Assembly: GCF_036250755.1 (NCBI RefSeq)
Contig: NZ_CP109583.1
Location: forward strand, 5,107,501 to 5,171,500
Source: Streptomyces uncialis
GTDB lineage: Bacteria; Actinomycetota; Actinomycetes; Streptomycetales; Streptomycetaceae
Direction of reading: 5' to 3'
Length of the DNA stretch: 64,000 nt
Shown here one piece after another: positions 37,385 through 45,883 of the stretch. The notes beneath the pieces are model-generated. The model was given only the letters and a program-made list of their open reading frames with translations, ran no database searches and was not told the DNA's origin. Numbering within the stretch: the stretch's first letter is position 1; each line of letters begins with the position of its first letter. The position numbers were made by a program, and so were the translations under genes.

Positions 37385-38407
37385 GTGGCCAAGGTGACTC
37401 GGGACGATGTGGCGCGACTGGCGGGTACGTCGACCGCGGTTGTCAGCTATGTGATCAACAACGGACCCAGACCGGTCGCCCCGGCGACGCGTGAGCGGGT
37501 GCTCGCCGCGATCAAGGAACTGCACTACCGCCCGGACCGGGTGGCGCAGGCGATGGCGTCCCGTCGCACGGATCTCATAGGAATGATCGTCCCGGACGCG
37601 CGCCAGCCGTTCTTCGCCGAGATGACCCATGCCGTGGAACAGGCGGCGGCCGAGCGGGGCAAGATGGTCCTGGTCGGCAACTCCGACTATCTGGACGAGC
37701 GCGAGGTCCACTATCTGCGGGCGTTCCTCGGGATGCGGGTCTCCGGGCTGATCCTGGTGAGCCAGGGCCCGAGCGAGACCGCCGCGGCGGAGATCGACGC
37801 CTGGGACGCGCGGGTGGTGCTGCTGCACCGCAGGCCGGAGGCGATCGAGGACGTCGCCGTCGTCATCGACGACGTGGGCGGCGCGCAGCTCGTCACCCGG
37901 CATCTGCTGGAGCACGGGTACCCGTATGTCGCGTGTCTCGGCGGGAACGAGGCGACGCCGACGGTGGGCGACCCGGTCACCGACCATGTCGAGGGCTGGC
38001 GGCGGGCCATGGCGGAGGCGGGGCGGTCCACCGAGGGGCGGCTGTTCGAGGCTCCGTACAACCGGTACGACGCGTATCAGGTGGCGCTGGGGCTGCTCGC
38101 CGGTCCGGACCGGCCGCCCGCGATCGTGTGCGCGACCGACGACCAGGCGATCGGGGTGCTGCGGGCCGCGCGGGAGCTGCGGATCGATGTGCCCGGGGAG
38201 CTGGCGGTCGCGGGGTTCGACGATGTGAAGGAAGCGGGGTTGACCGATCCGCCGCTGACCACTGTCGCGTCGGATCGGCCCGCGATGGCGCGGGAGGCGG
38301 TGGACCTGGTGCTGGACGAGGGGCTGCGGGTGGCCGGGTCGCGCCGGGAGCGGTTGAAGTTGTTCCCGTCGCGGTTGGTGGTGCGGCGGTCCTGCGGTTG
38401 CCACTGA
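37385..38407 (+). CDS. LacI-family transcriptional regulator
   Basis: 340 residues. The N-terminal LacI helix-turn-helix ([20 protein letters not shown]) and hinge ([19 protein letters not shown]) are followed by the periplasmic-binding-like ligand domain ([40 protein letters not shown]). The effector is probably a sugar or small metabolite, not identifiable. The GTG start at 37385 gives MAKVTRDDV. It lies 212 bases downstream of glnR, as in S. coelicolor by memory. No transport or catabolic operon is adjacent. Confidence 0.9.
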   Translation: MAKVTRDDVARLAGTSTAVVSYVINNGPRPVAPATRERVLAAIKELHYRPDRVAQAMASRRTDLIGMIVPDARQPFFAEMTHAVEQAAAERGKMVLVGNSDYLDEREVHYLRAFLGMRVSGLILVSQGPSETAAAEIDAWDARVVLLHRRPEAIEDVAVVIDDVGGAQLVTRHLLEHGYPYVACLGGNEATPTVGDPVTDHVEGWRRAMAEAGRSTEGRLFEAPYNRYDAYQVALGLLAGPDRPPAIVCATDDQAIGVLRAARELRIDVPGELAVAGFDDVKEAGLTDPPLTTVASDRPAMAREAVDLVLDEGLRVAGSRRERLKLFPSRLVVRRSCGCH

Positions 38408-38408
38408 T

Positions 38409-39318
38409 CGCCTTCGCTTGCGCTTCCTAGGTCCGTCCGGCTGGACGTACTTCGTTCCTGTGCCGTCGCTCGGTGGTTTCGCGCAGTTCCCCGCGCCCCT
38501 TTGGGGCGCATCCGGTCGGTTCTTCGGGTCGGTGCCGGTCGGGATTCTCCGTCCTCGCTCCAACGCGCTCGGTCGGACGTTCCCCTTGCCCGACTGAAGA
38601 GCATCGGAGTCTGCGGGCAGAGATTCCCGCCCACCCCCTTACGTGAGTCCTGCGACTGCGCGAGGAGGGTGCTTTGAACCCCGCCCCCGGTCGCTGACAG
38701 CCCGCAGCCGGACGGCAGCCCCAGGAGGGCGCCCCCAAAGGGGCGCGGGGAACTGCGCAAAGGCGAGGGCAGACCCGCACCCGACGAACAAGCCCGAAGG
38801 GGCAGCATCCAGGGGCGCGGGGAACTGCGCACCCCACGGGCGACGGCACAGGAACGGAGTGCGTCCAGCCGGACGGACCTGGGAAGCGCAAGCGAAGGCG
38901 ACCCGCGGGGAACTGCGCAAAGGCGAGGGCAGACCCGCACCCGACGAACAAGCCCGAAGGGGCAGCATCCAGGGGCGCGGGGAACTGCGCATCCCACGGG
39001 CGACGGCACGGGAACGGAGTGCGTCCAGCCGGGCGGACCTCGGAAGCGCAAGCGAAGGCGACCCGCGGGGAACTGCGCAAAGGCGAGGGCAGACCCGCAC
39101 CCGACGAACAAGCCCGAAGGGGCAGCATCCAGGGGCGCGGGGAACTGCGCACCCCACGGGCGACGGCGCAGGAACGGAGTACGTCCAGCCGGACGGACCT
39201 CGGAAGCGCAAGCGAAGGCGACCCGCGGGGAACTGCGCATCCCACGGGCGACGGCGCAGGGACGGAGTACGTCCAGCCGGGCGGACCTCGGAAGCGCAAG
39301 CGAAGGCGACCCGTGCAG
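38409..39318. repeat. Composite intergenic repeat cluster D with 160-bp macro-repeats
   Basis: Fills the convergent gap between the LacI and mshD genes. Left: a reverse-oriented unit (38409-38480). Core 38481-38758 has its interior inverted relative to copies A-C. Right: forward units with AACTGCGCA at 38751, 38823, 38911, about 38983, 39071, about 39143 and 39231, giving alternating 72- and 88-base spacings, a macro-period of exactly 160 bases. The 72-base unit has AGACCCGCACCCGACGAACA; the 88-base unit has GGGCGACGGCACAGGAACGG and AGCGCAAGCGAAGGCGACCC. Spurious frames cross it on both strands. Confidence 0.9.
38481..38758 (-). repeat. MITE-like core element, copy D (inverted)
   Basis: 278 bases with the same terminal inverted repeats (GCGCAGTTCCCCGCGCCCCT and complement). 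The inner blocks read as reverse complements of those in copies A-C (GGTGCCGGTCGGGATTCTCC, ACTGAAGAGCATCGGAGTCT, GCAGAGATTCCCGCCCACCC) with more substitutions and extra sequence at 38660-38735. Confidence 0.82.
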
Positions 39319-39359
39319 GGACAAGTGCGTTCAGCTGGGGTAACTCGGGGCGGCGGATG

Positions 39360-40283
39360 TCAAGACTCTGTGCGGTACATCAAGTCCGTCTCGTGGGTGA
39401 GGAAGCCGAGGCGTTCGTAGACCCGCACAGCGGGGACGTTGTCGGCGTCGACGTAGAGCATGGCCGTCGACGCCCCCGTCCCCGCGAGATGCCGCAGCCC
39501 CACCGTGGTGAGCGCCTTGCCGAGGCCGCCGCCCTGGGCGCCGGGGCGTACCCCGACGACGTACACCTCGCCGAGTCCCTCCGCGGCGTGCACCTTCGTC
39601 CAGTGGAAGCCGACCAGTTCGCCGTCACGCTCCGCGAGGAAGAATCCCGCCGGGTCGAACCACGGTTCCGCCTTGCGGTCGTCGAGGTCGCGCTGGGTGA
39701 GCGAGCCCTGCTCGGGGTGGTGGGCGAAGGCCGCCGCGTTCACCGCGAGCCAGGCCGTGTCGTCCTGGCCCGGGACGAAGGTCCGTACGGTGACGCCCTC
39801 CGGCCAGACGGGGTCCGGCAGGTCCAGGTCCGTCAACGGGCGCCGCATCTGACGCAGTTCCCGGAACAGGGTCAGCCCGAGGACCTGGGCGAGATGCCGG
39901 GCCGCCGAGTGCCCGCCGTGCGCCCAGATCCGCAGCCGCTTGCCGGACGCGGCGAGCAGCGCGTTGCCGAGGGCGCGGCCGTGGCCCCGGCCCCGGTGCG
40001 CGGGGTGGACGACCAGCTCGGCGGCGGGCGCCTCGACCGGGTCCGTGTCCTCCAGCTGCGCGTATCCGAGGAGTTCGGCGCCGAGGAACAGCAGCAGATG
40101 GCGCACGCCCGCGCGCGGGCCGCCGCGCAGCTGGAGCCTGCCCTGTTCCGACACGGCCTGCTGGCCGTCCTCCCGCGCCGCCGCCGTGAGCAGCTCCAGC
40201 ACGGCGTCCGCCTGTTCGGCGGTCACCTCGGTCAGGGTCTCGATCCGCCGGGGGCCCGTGGCGGGAACGGTCTCACTCGTCAT
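39360..40283 (-). CDS. mshD: Mycothiol synthase (mycothiol acetyltransferase)
   Basis: 307 residues with two GNAT domains, as in MshD, which acetylates Cys-GlcN-Ins in the last step of mycothiol biosynthesis. N-terminal domain: LVVHPAHRGRGHGRALGNAL. C-terminal domain: VYVVGVRPGAQGGGLGKALT and MLYVDADNVPAVRVYERLGF. The signature FHWTKVH follows. Also typical are WLAVNAAAFAHHPEQGSLT and WFDPAGFFLAERDGELVGF. Mycothiol is the actinobacterial thiol buffer. Convergent with repeat cluster D and the LacI gene; divergent from the 5'-nucleotidase. Confidence 0.95.
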   Translation of the reverse strand: MTSETVPATGPRRIETLTEVTAEQADAVLELLTAAAREDGQQAVSEQGRLQLRGGPRAGVRHLLLFLGAELLGYAQLEDTDPVEAPAAELVVHPAHRGRGHGRALGNALLAASGKRLRIWAHGGHSAARHLAQVLGLTLFRELRQMRRPLTDLDLPDPVWPEGVTVRTFVPGQDDTAWLAVNAAAFAHHPEQGSLTQRDLDDRKAEPWFDPAGFFLAERDGELVGFHWTKVHAAEGLGEVYVVGVRPGAQGGGLGKALTTVGLRHLAGTGASTAMLYVDADNVPAVRVYERLGFLTHETDLMYRTES

Positions 40284-40499
40284 ACCCCGACCCTACGACG
40301 CCCCGTCCGAAGCGGTCGGGTCCCCGGGCCCGCCCACCCGTACCGGCGCGCCCGCGGCGCCCCGCCCGGCGGCCTCCGGGGGCACCGCGCCGGCCAACGG
40401 CAATCAGTCCGTGACCCTTACCCCCTGTTGCGCTACGCGCGTTGACCTTAGGCTGCCGACCGCACCTCCCGTGTCCACCCACCCATGCCAGGGGGCCCC

Positions 40500-42323
40500 G
40501 TGCCAACGAAATCGACCCCGTCCGGAAGAACGATCCGGGTACTCGCCGCGCTGGCGGCCGCCGCCACGGTCGGCGCCCTGACCGCCGCGCTCCCCGCCTC
40601 GGCGGAGACCGGCCGCGGTGACCGTGACGACGACCACCGGGGCCACGGTCACAAGCCCCGCACGGTGGACGTGCAGCTCCTCTCGTTCAACGATCTGCAC
40701 GGGCATCTGGAGCCCCCGTCGGGTTCCTCCGGCACGCTGACCGAACGCCAGCCGGACGGGACGACGAAGCAGGTGACGGCCGGTGGCGTCGAGTACCTGG
40801 CCAGCTCGCTGCGCACCGCGCGCAAGGGCAAGCCGTACTCGGTGACGACCGCCGCCGGTGACCTGATCGGCGGCAGCCCGCTGCTGTCGGGGCTGTTCCA
40901 CGACGAGCCGACGATCGAGGCGCTGAACAAGCTGGACCTGGATGTCGCGGGGGTCGGCAACCACGAGTTCGACGAGGGCACCAAGGAACTCCAGCGCATC
41001 CAGAACGGCGGCTGCCATCCCACCGCCGGATGCTTCGAGCCGGGCCGCAAGTTCAAGGGCGCCGACTTCCCCTACCTCGCGGCGAACGTGACGGTCGAGA
41101 AGACCAAGCGTCCCGTGCTCGCCCCGTACTGGGTGTGGAAGGAGAAGGGCGTCAAGGTCGGCTTCATCGGGATCACGCTGGAGGGCACCCCCGACATCGT
41201 CTCGGCGGACGGCATCAAGGGCCTGAAGTTCCACGACGAGGTCGAGACGGTCAACAAGTACGCCAAGGTGCTGGAGCGCCAGGGCGTCAAGTCCATCGTC
41301 GCGGTGATCCACGAGGGCGGCTACCCGGCCTCCACCTCGTACAACTACGACTGCGACTCGCCGGGTGCCGGTGACGGGATCTCCGGCCCGATCGTCGACA
41401 TCGCCAAGGGCATCTCCCCGCAGGTCGACGCGCTTGTGACGGGGCACACCCACCAGCCGTACGCGTGCTCGATCCCCGACCCGTCGGGCAAGCCGCGCAC
41501 GGTGACCTCGGCGTCGTCGTTCGGCCGGCTGTACACCGAGACGACGCTGACGTACGACCGCCGGACGAACGACATCGTCCGTACGAGTGTGAAGTCCGCC
41601 AACCACGTGGTGCGCCGTGACCAGCCCAGGGCCGCGGACATGACGGAACTGATCGGCCGCTGGAACAAGCTGGCCGCGCCGATCGCCAGCCGTCCCGTCG
41701 GCTTCATCGCCGGTGACATCCCGGGCCGGGGCGCCACCACGCTGGAGTCCCCGCTGGGCGATCTGATCTCGGACGCGCAGCTCGCGCAGGCCCGGACGCT
41801 GGACCCGAAGGCCGTGGTCGCGCTGATGAACCCGGGCGGTATCCGCGCGGATCTCGTCCACAAGGCGGTCGGCACCGAAGGGGACGGGGTCGTCACCTAC
41901 GGCGAGGGCTTCACCGTCCAGCCGTTCGGCAACACGGTGAACCTGGTGGACCTGACCGGCGCGCAGCTCGTCACCGCGCTCCAGCAGCAGGTCAGCGGCC
42001 CGAACACGGCCGCCCCGAAGATCCTCCAGGTCTCCGACGGCCTCACCTACACGCTGGACATGACGAAGGCGGGCGCGGACCGCGTGGTGACCGGTTCGAT
42101 CCGGCTGAACGGTCAGCCCCTCGACCCGGCGGCCACGTACCGCGTCGTGCTGAACAACTTCCTGACCGGTGGCGGCGACGGCTTCACCGAGCTCGCCAAG
42201 GGCAAGAACCCGCTGGTCGGCGGCGACGACCTGAAGGCGCTGACCGACTACCTGGGCGCCAACTCCTCGGCCGCGGCCCCGCTGGTCCCGCCGAAGGCGG
42301 ACCGCATCACGGTCATCCGCTGA
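40500..42323 (+). CDS. Secreted 5'-nucleotidase / metallophosphatase
   Basis: 607 residues. The Sec signal peptide (IRVLAALAAAATVGALTAAL, then PASAET) indicates export. The metallophosphatase domain has LLSFNDLHGHLEPP, TTAAGDLIGGSP, GVGNHEFDEG, AVIHEGGY and LVTGHTHQPY as metal ligands. The 5_nucleotid_C domain has ALMNPGGIRADL and FTVQPFGNTVNLVDLTGAQL. It frees phosphate and nucleosides from extracellular nucleotides. GTG at 40500 (VPTKSTPSG) is preferred because AGGGGG lies 5 bases upstream; an ATG at 40485 is in frame. It is divergent from mshD. Confidence 0.93.
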   Translation: MPTKSTPSGRTIRVLAALAAAATVGALTAALPASAETGRGDRDDDHRGHGHKPRTVDVQLLSFNDLHGHLEPPSGSSGTLTERQPDGTTKQVTAGGVEYLASSLRTARKGKPYSVTTAAGDLIGGSPLLSGLFHDEPTIEALNKLDLDVAGVGNHEFDEGTKELQRIQNGGCHPTAGCFEPGRKFKGADFPYLAANVTVEKTKRPVLAPYWVWKEKGVKVGFIGITLEGTPDIVSADGIKGLKFHDEVETVNKYAKVLERQGVKSIVAVIHEGGYPASTSYNYDCDSPGAGDGISGPIVDIAKGISPQVDALVTGHTHQPYACSIPDPSGKPRTVTSASSFGRLYTETTLTYDRRTNDIVRTSVKSANHVVRRDQPRAADMTELIGRWNKLAAPIASRPVGFIAGDIPGRGATTLESPLGDLISDAQLAQARTLDPKAVVALMNPGGIRADLVHKAVGTEGDGVVTYGEGFTVQPFGNTVNLVDLTGAQLVTALQQQVSGPNTAAPKILQVSDGLTYTLDMTKAGADRVVTGSIRLNGQPLDPAATYRVVLNNFLTGGGDGFTELAKGKNPLVGGDDLKALTDYLGANSSAAAPLVPPKADRITVIR

Positions 42324-42539
42324 CCCTGGAGCCGTTCGGCAAGTCGTAGAGCCCTGCGCGGGTAGAGCTCTGTGAGGGCGGAGCCCTTTGAGGGGTGGGA
42401 GGGGCCGTTCCGGATTCGTCCGGGGCGGTCCCTCTTCCTGTGTCCGTGCACCGAGGCGGACTTGGGGCGGGGCGGGTCCCGTCCGCCGTCCCGTTACCCT
42501 CCTGGTGCGACCGCCTGCCGGACCTAGGGACGGGACACC

Positions 42540-42842
42540 ATGGACGAGGAACCGCTGGCCGACTTCGCGGAGCGCCGTGACGCGCGGATCGGACGGCTGC
42601 GCGCGGTCCCGGTCGTGGACGGCCGGGCTCCCCGGGCCGCGCACGTCAGCCCGGCCGAGCCCCGGGTGGTCGAGCGGTGGAACGGCCATGTGTGGGAGAT
42701 GCACGCGGTGGTCCCGGACCTGGCCGCGGCGAAGGCGCTCCTGTACCCCGGACCCCGTACCCCGCCCCCCGCCGAGGGCCCGCCCCTGGGGAAGGGCCCC
42801 GGCCGCCACCGCAAGCCGAGGGTTCCGCCCACGGCGACCTGA
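42540..42842 (+). CDS. DUF6087-like hypothetical protein
   Basis: 100 residues, MDEEPLADFAERRDARIGRL then RVVERWNGHVWEMHAVVPDL and a Pro/Lys/Arg tail. It resembles short streptomycete proteins with a Trp-containing W-x-G-x-x-W core (DUF6087, by memory). No function known. ATG at 42540 after CTAGGGACGGGACACC. The gene stands alone. Confidence 0.62.
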   Translation: MDEEPLADFAERRDARIGRLRAVPVVDGRAPRAAHVSPAEPRVVERWNGHVWEMHAVVPDLAAAKALLYPGPRTPPPAEGPPLGKGPGRHRKPRVPPTAT

Positions 42843-42994
42843 GCCCGGTGGCGAGTTGTCCGACGGTCGGGGTGTCGCCCGACTGAGCTTGCTGCGAACG
42901 CGTTACCCGCACACGGCAGTTGCGAGGCAGCGACGGGTCCCAGCCCCCCGACCCAGGTATTCGATACCCGGCGGCTCGCTCACGCGGTGACCCC

Positions 42995-43025
42995 TTGACC
43001 TCAACCTTGATTGCGGTTCTACGTT
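42995..43025 (+). promoter_or_regulatory. Promoter with 19-bp spacer before the MarR gene
   Basis: TTGACC at 42995-43000 and TACGTT at 43020-43025, 19 bases apart, 50 bases before the MarR start. The 12-mer TTGACCTCAACC recurs at 56380-56391 before another gene with the same 19-base spacing. Over-long spacers of this kind are characteristic of MerR-family-activated promoters. Confidence 0.45.
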
Positions 43026-43075
43026 TCTCCTAGCAGCAGGAAAACACCGGGGAACACGTAACAGGGAGCGCCGAC

Positions 43076-43543
43076 ATGACCGCCCAGCACCTCTCCGACG
43101 CCGAACTCGCCACCCAGCCCGCCGCCTACTGGACCGGGGTCGCCTACGAGGCGCTGATCGCGTACATCCGGGCCCAGCAGGCGGAACTCGGTTTCACGCA
43201 GCCGCAGTACTGGCTGCTGCGGAATCTGTCGAAGAACGACATCTCCGCCGACGGCCAGGGCATGACGATCCCCGAACTCCAGCGGGCCATGGCCACCTAC
43301 CTCCGGGAGGAGGACGATCTGGCCGCCGAGTCGGAGGGGCTGCTGGAGCGCGGTTGGCTCACCCGGGACGGCGAGGGGCGGCTGTGGATCACCGAGGCGG
43401 GCGACGAGGCCCGCGCGGGTCTCAAGCGGCACGCCCCGGTCATCCGCGACCGTATCCACGAGGGCATCGACGACGCCGACTACGTCACCACGCTGAAGGT
43501 CCTCCGGCAGATGCTCCGGAACACCGGCAGTGAGCTGGTCTAG
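43076..43543 (+). CDS. MarR-family winged-helix regulator
   Basis: 155 residues. Helical dimerisation ends flank a winged helix at about 35-110 (FTQPQYWLLRNLSKNDISAD; MTIPELQRAMATYLREEDDL; EGLLERGWLTRDGEGRLWIT). The ligand is unknown. ATG at 43076 follows AACAGGGAGCGCCGAC. It is convergent with the NAD(P)-binding protein gene, and its own upstream region has the 19-bp-spacer promoter. Confidence 0.87.
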   Translation: MTAQHLSDAELATQPAAYWTGVAYEALIAYIRAQQAELGFTQPQYWLLRNLSKNDISADGQGMTIPELQRAMATYLREEDDLAAESEGLLERGWLTRDGEGRLWITEAGDEARAGLKRHAPVIRDRIHEGIDDADYVTTLKVLRQMLRNTGSELV

Positions 43544-43556
43544 CCGTCCGGCCGGT

Positions 43557-44180
43557 TCACCTCACGCGCTCCGGTCGTACGGCGGTGACCCCCGCGTGCG
43601 TCCGGTGCAGGGTCGGGGCCTCTGTCTCGTCCAGCAGGGCGCGGGCGAAGTCCGCGGGGGCGATCCGGTCGTCCGGCGCGGCCGGGGCGAACGTGTACCC
43701 GCCGGACGGGACGCCCTCGTGGTCGAAGTCCCCCGCCGGGCTCAGGACCACCCAGTCCAGCGCGTCGGGCGCGGCCACGCGCAGCGCCTCGGTACCGGCC
43801 GCGTGTCCGGCGCTGAACTCCCGCCACTGCGTGGGGAAGCCGGGGCTGTCCATCAGCAAGTCCCCCGTGGGGGTGGGCAGTACGGACGCGATGCCGACCG
43901 AGACCAGTCGCTTCACCCCGGCCGCCGCTAGCCCTTCCGCGACGGCCCGGGCGACCGCCGGGAAGAAGGTGCCGGGGGCCGCCCCGGGGTCGTACACGGC
44001 GACGATCGCCGCGTCGTGCCCGGCCGCGAGCCGCGCCACGGCCGCCGGGTCCGTCACCTCACCGTCGGCCCGCCGGGCCTCCGTCACCTCATGACCCCGC
44101 CGCCGGGCCTCCGCCACGGCCGCCCGGCCGACCCTGCCGCCCGCCCCGAACACGATGATCCTGCCGTTCCTGTTCTCCAT
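43557..44180 (-). CDS. NAD(P)-binding NmrA/SDR-like protein
   Basis: 207 residues. The Rossmann motif is at the N-terminus (RIIVFGAGGRVGRAAVAEAR), followed by LVSVGIASVLPTPTG and ALDWVVLSPAGDFDHEG, an atypical short-chain reductase or NmrA-like sensor. It is similar to YwnB/DUF-type proteins that are often divergent from an HxlR regulator, exactly as here. It may be a quinone or NADPH-dependent reductase controlled by that regulator. Confidence 0.85.
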   Translation of the reverse strand: MENRNGRIIVFGAGGRVGRAAVAEARRRGHEVTEARRADGEVTDPAAVARLAAGHDAAIVAVYDPGAAPGTFFPAVARAVAEGLAAAGVKRLVSVGIASVLPTPTGDLLMDSPGFPTQWREFSAGHAAGTEALRVAAPDALDWVVLSPAGDFDHEGVPSGGYTFAPAAPDDRIAPADFARALLDETEAPTLHRTHAGVTAVRPERVR

Positions 44181-44239
44181 GGCCGGGAGCGTAGGCCGCG
44201 CGCTGGTTTCCGTCCGGATACCGCTCTACGGTGTAGGGC

Positions 44240-44656
44240 ATGCCGAAGCCGCAGGCCGAACAGGCCCCGGGCGCAGCTTCCTTGGCGCCCCTGGACCCTG
44301 GGATGTTCGACCCCGTCTGCCCGTCCACGCTGGTGCCGTTCCGCGTGGTCGACAAGTGGGCACCGCTCGTCCTGCGCTGTCTTGAGGACGGTCCGCGCCG
44401 CTTCTCGGAGCTGCGGGTTCCGCTGCGCGGCATCACGGCCAAGTCGCTGACCCACTCGCTGCGCGCCCTGGAACGGGACGGCTTCGTCGTCCGCGCGGAG
44501 CACGAGGGGGCGCCGCGCCACGTCGAGTACGCCATGACCCCGCTGGGCCGGGGTCTGCTGGGCTCGCTGGACACCGTCTGCGCGTGGACCCGGGAGCACT
44601 GGGACGAGTTGCTCGACGCGCGTGAGGCGGGCCTTTCGCGGGCGGACGTGCGCTGA
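44240..44656 (+). CDS. HxlR-family transcriptional regulator
   Basis: 138 residues. HxlR winged helix with PVCPSTLVPFRVVDKWAPLV, RRFSELRVPLRGITAKSLTH, TLRALERDGFV-type SLRALERDGFVVRAEHEG and VEYAMTPLGRGLL. HxlR proteins respond to aldehydes or quinones, often via a Cys; here Cys is in FDPVCPST. It is transcribed away from the NmrA-like gene across a 59-base shared promoter region, so it probably controls that gene and itself. Confidence 0.88.
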   Translation: MPKPQAEQAPGAASLAPLDPGMFDPVCPSTLVPFRVVDKWAPLVLRCLEDGPRRFSELRVPLRGITAKSLTHSLRALERDGFVVRAEHEGAPRHVEYAMTPLGRGLLGSLDTVCAWTREHWDELLDAREAGLSRADVR

Positions 44657-44776
44657 CCTGTCCCTGGGCGCGGGTGCTGACGCGCCGGTCAGGTGGGCCG
44701 GGCGGTGGAGGTTCGCGGACCGGTCGGGTGACCGTCGCGCCGGGCATGCGGGCGTCCGGGCGCATCCGTCGGGAAC

Positions 44777-45808
44777 ATGGGCGGAGTCGCGGTGCCGAGG
44801 GATGGCGGATCTGCTGTGGAGGACTCCGGGCCGCGTGCCCTGGTACGGAAGGCGTGGGCGGCCAACCCGCCGATGCTCGCGACCACGGTCGTCGCGGGCC
44901 TGATCACGGTCGCCGCGCTGGTGGGGCTGGCCGTGGACCCGCGCACGATCACCGGGCAGCCCGCGTGGGCCAAGCCCGCCCGGTTCGCGTTCTCCTTCGG
45001 CCTGTTCGGCGTGACCCTGATCTGGCTGCTGACGTTCGTCCGGGGCCACGACCGTCTGGTGCGGGTGATGTCCTGGACGGCGGTGGTCTGCGTGACCGTC
45101 GAGGCGTCGGGGGCCTCCTGGGCGGCGGCGGCCGGGACCACCAGCCACTTCAACTTCACCACCGCCGTGTCCGGCGCGAGGGCCTTCGGGATGCTGACGG
45201 CCTCACTGGTGCTGGTCCTCATGGCCTTGGTGGCCGTGGTCCTGCTGCTGCGGGAACGGGTCGAGCCGCCCGCGCTGGCGTGGGCCCTGCGGCTGGGGCT
45301 GGTCGTGACCGTCGCGAGCATGGTCGTCGCGTATCTCATGGTGCAGTCCACGCCCGCGCAGGAGGCCGCGGCGGACCCCCGGCCCGATTCGCCGTACCTC
45401 GGCGGGATGCCCTACATCGGCGCGCACACCGTGGGCCCGCCCGACGGCGGCCCGGGGATGCCGGTCACCAACTTCAGTACCGTCGGCGGGGACTGGCGCG
45501 TGGCGCACTTCGTCGGCGTCCACTCCCTTCAGGTCCTGATCCTGCTGGGCCTGCTCCTCACCCTCGGCCCCCGGATGCTCGGTCCCCGTCACCGCACGGC
45601 CCTGGTCTGGATCGCCGGGGGCGGCTGTCTCGCCCTGACCGGCGTCCTCACCTGGCAGGCCCACCGCGGCCAGCCCTTCACCGCCCCGGACACCACGACC
45701 GGCCTCGCACTGACGTCCCTGGCCGTCGCCGTCGCAGCGGCCACCGCGACCGTATTCCTCCACGCCCGCGCGACCTGGAATCCGATCGGGGCCGGGCGTC
45801 CTGGGTGA
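44777..45808 (+). CDS. Polytopic membrane protein, unknown function
   Basis: 343 residues with about nine membrane helices (MLATTVVAGLITVAALVGLA, PARFAFSFGLFGVTLIWLLT, VHSLQVLILLGLLLTLGPRM and others) and an outward loop with DSPYLGGMPYIGAHTVGPPD. The motif VAHFVGVHSLQ and conserved His residues suggest a heme or quinone-linked membrane protein, but no family is recognised with confidence. ATG at 44777; GTG at 44792 has a better-placed GGAG and may be the true start. Confidence 0.75.
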   Translation: MGGVAVPRDGGSAVEDSGPRALVRKAWAANPPMLATTVVAGLITVAALVGLAVDPRTITGQPAWAKPARFAFSFGLFGVTLIWLLTFVRGHDRLVRVMSWTAVVCVTVEASGASWAAAAGTTSHFNFTTAVSGARAFGMLTASLVLVLMALVAVVLLLRERVEPPALAWALRLGLVVTVASMVVAYLMVQSTPAQEAAADPRPDSPYLGGMPYIGAHTVGPPDGGPGMPVTNFSTVGGDWRVAHFVGVHSLQVLILLGLLLTLGPRMLGPRHRTALVWIAGGGCLALTGVLTWQAHRGQPFTAPDTTTGLALTSLAVAVAAATATVFLHARATWNPIGAGRPG

Positions 45809-45883
45809 GCGGTCGTGTGGTCTGCCGGGACGTTTGGGGGCGTTAGCATCGGCGCCATCGGTCCCGAGGAACGGAGTTCGTCC

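Noticed and set aside
38751..39240. Regular repeats resembling a CRISPR array
   Set aside because: Units are 72 and 88 bases with no unique spacers; the whole unit repeats, and no cas gene is near.
38427..40445. Long frames through repeat cluster D and across mshD
   Set aside because: They consist of translated repeat units (RFRGPSGWTYSVP-like strings) or mshD antisense, with no independent start signals.
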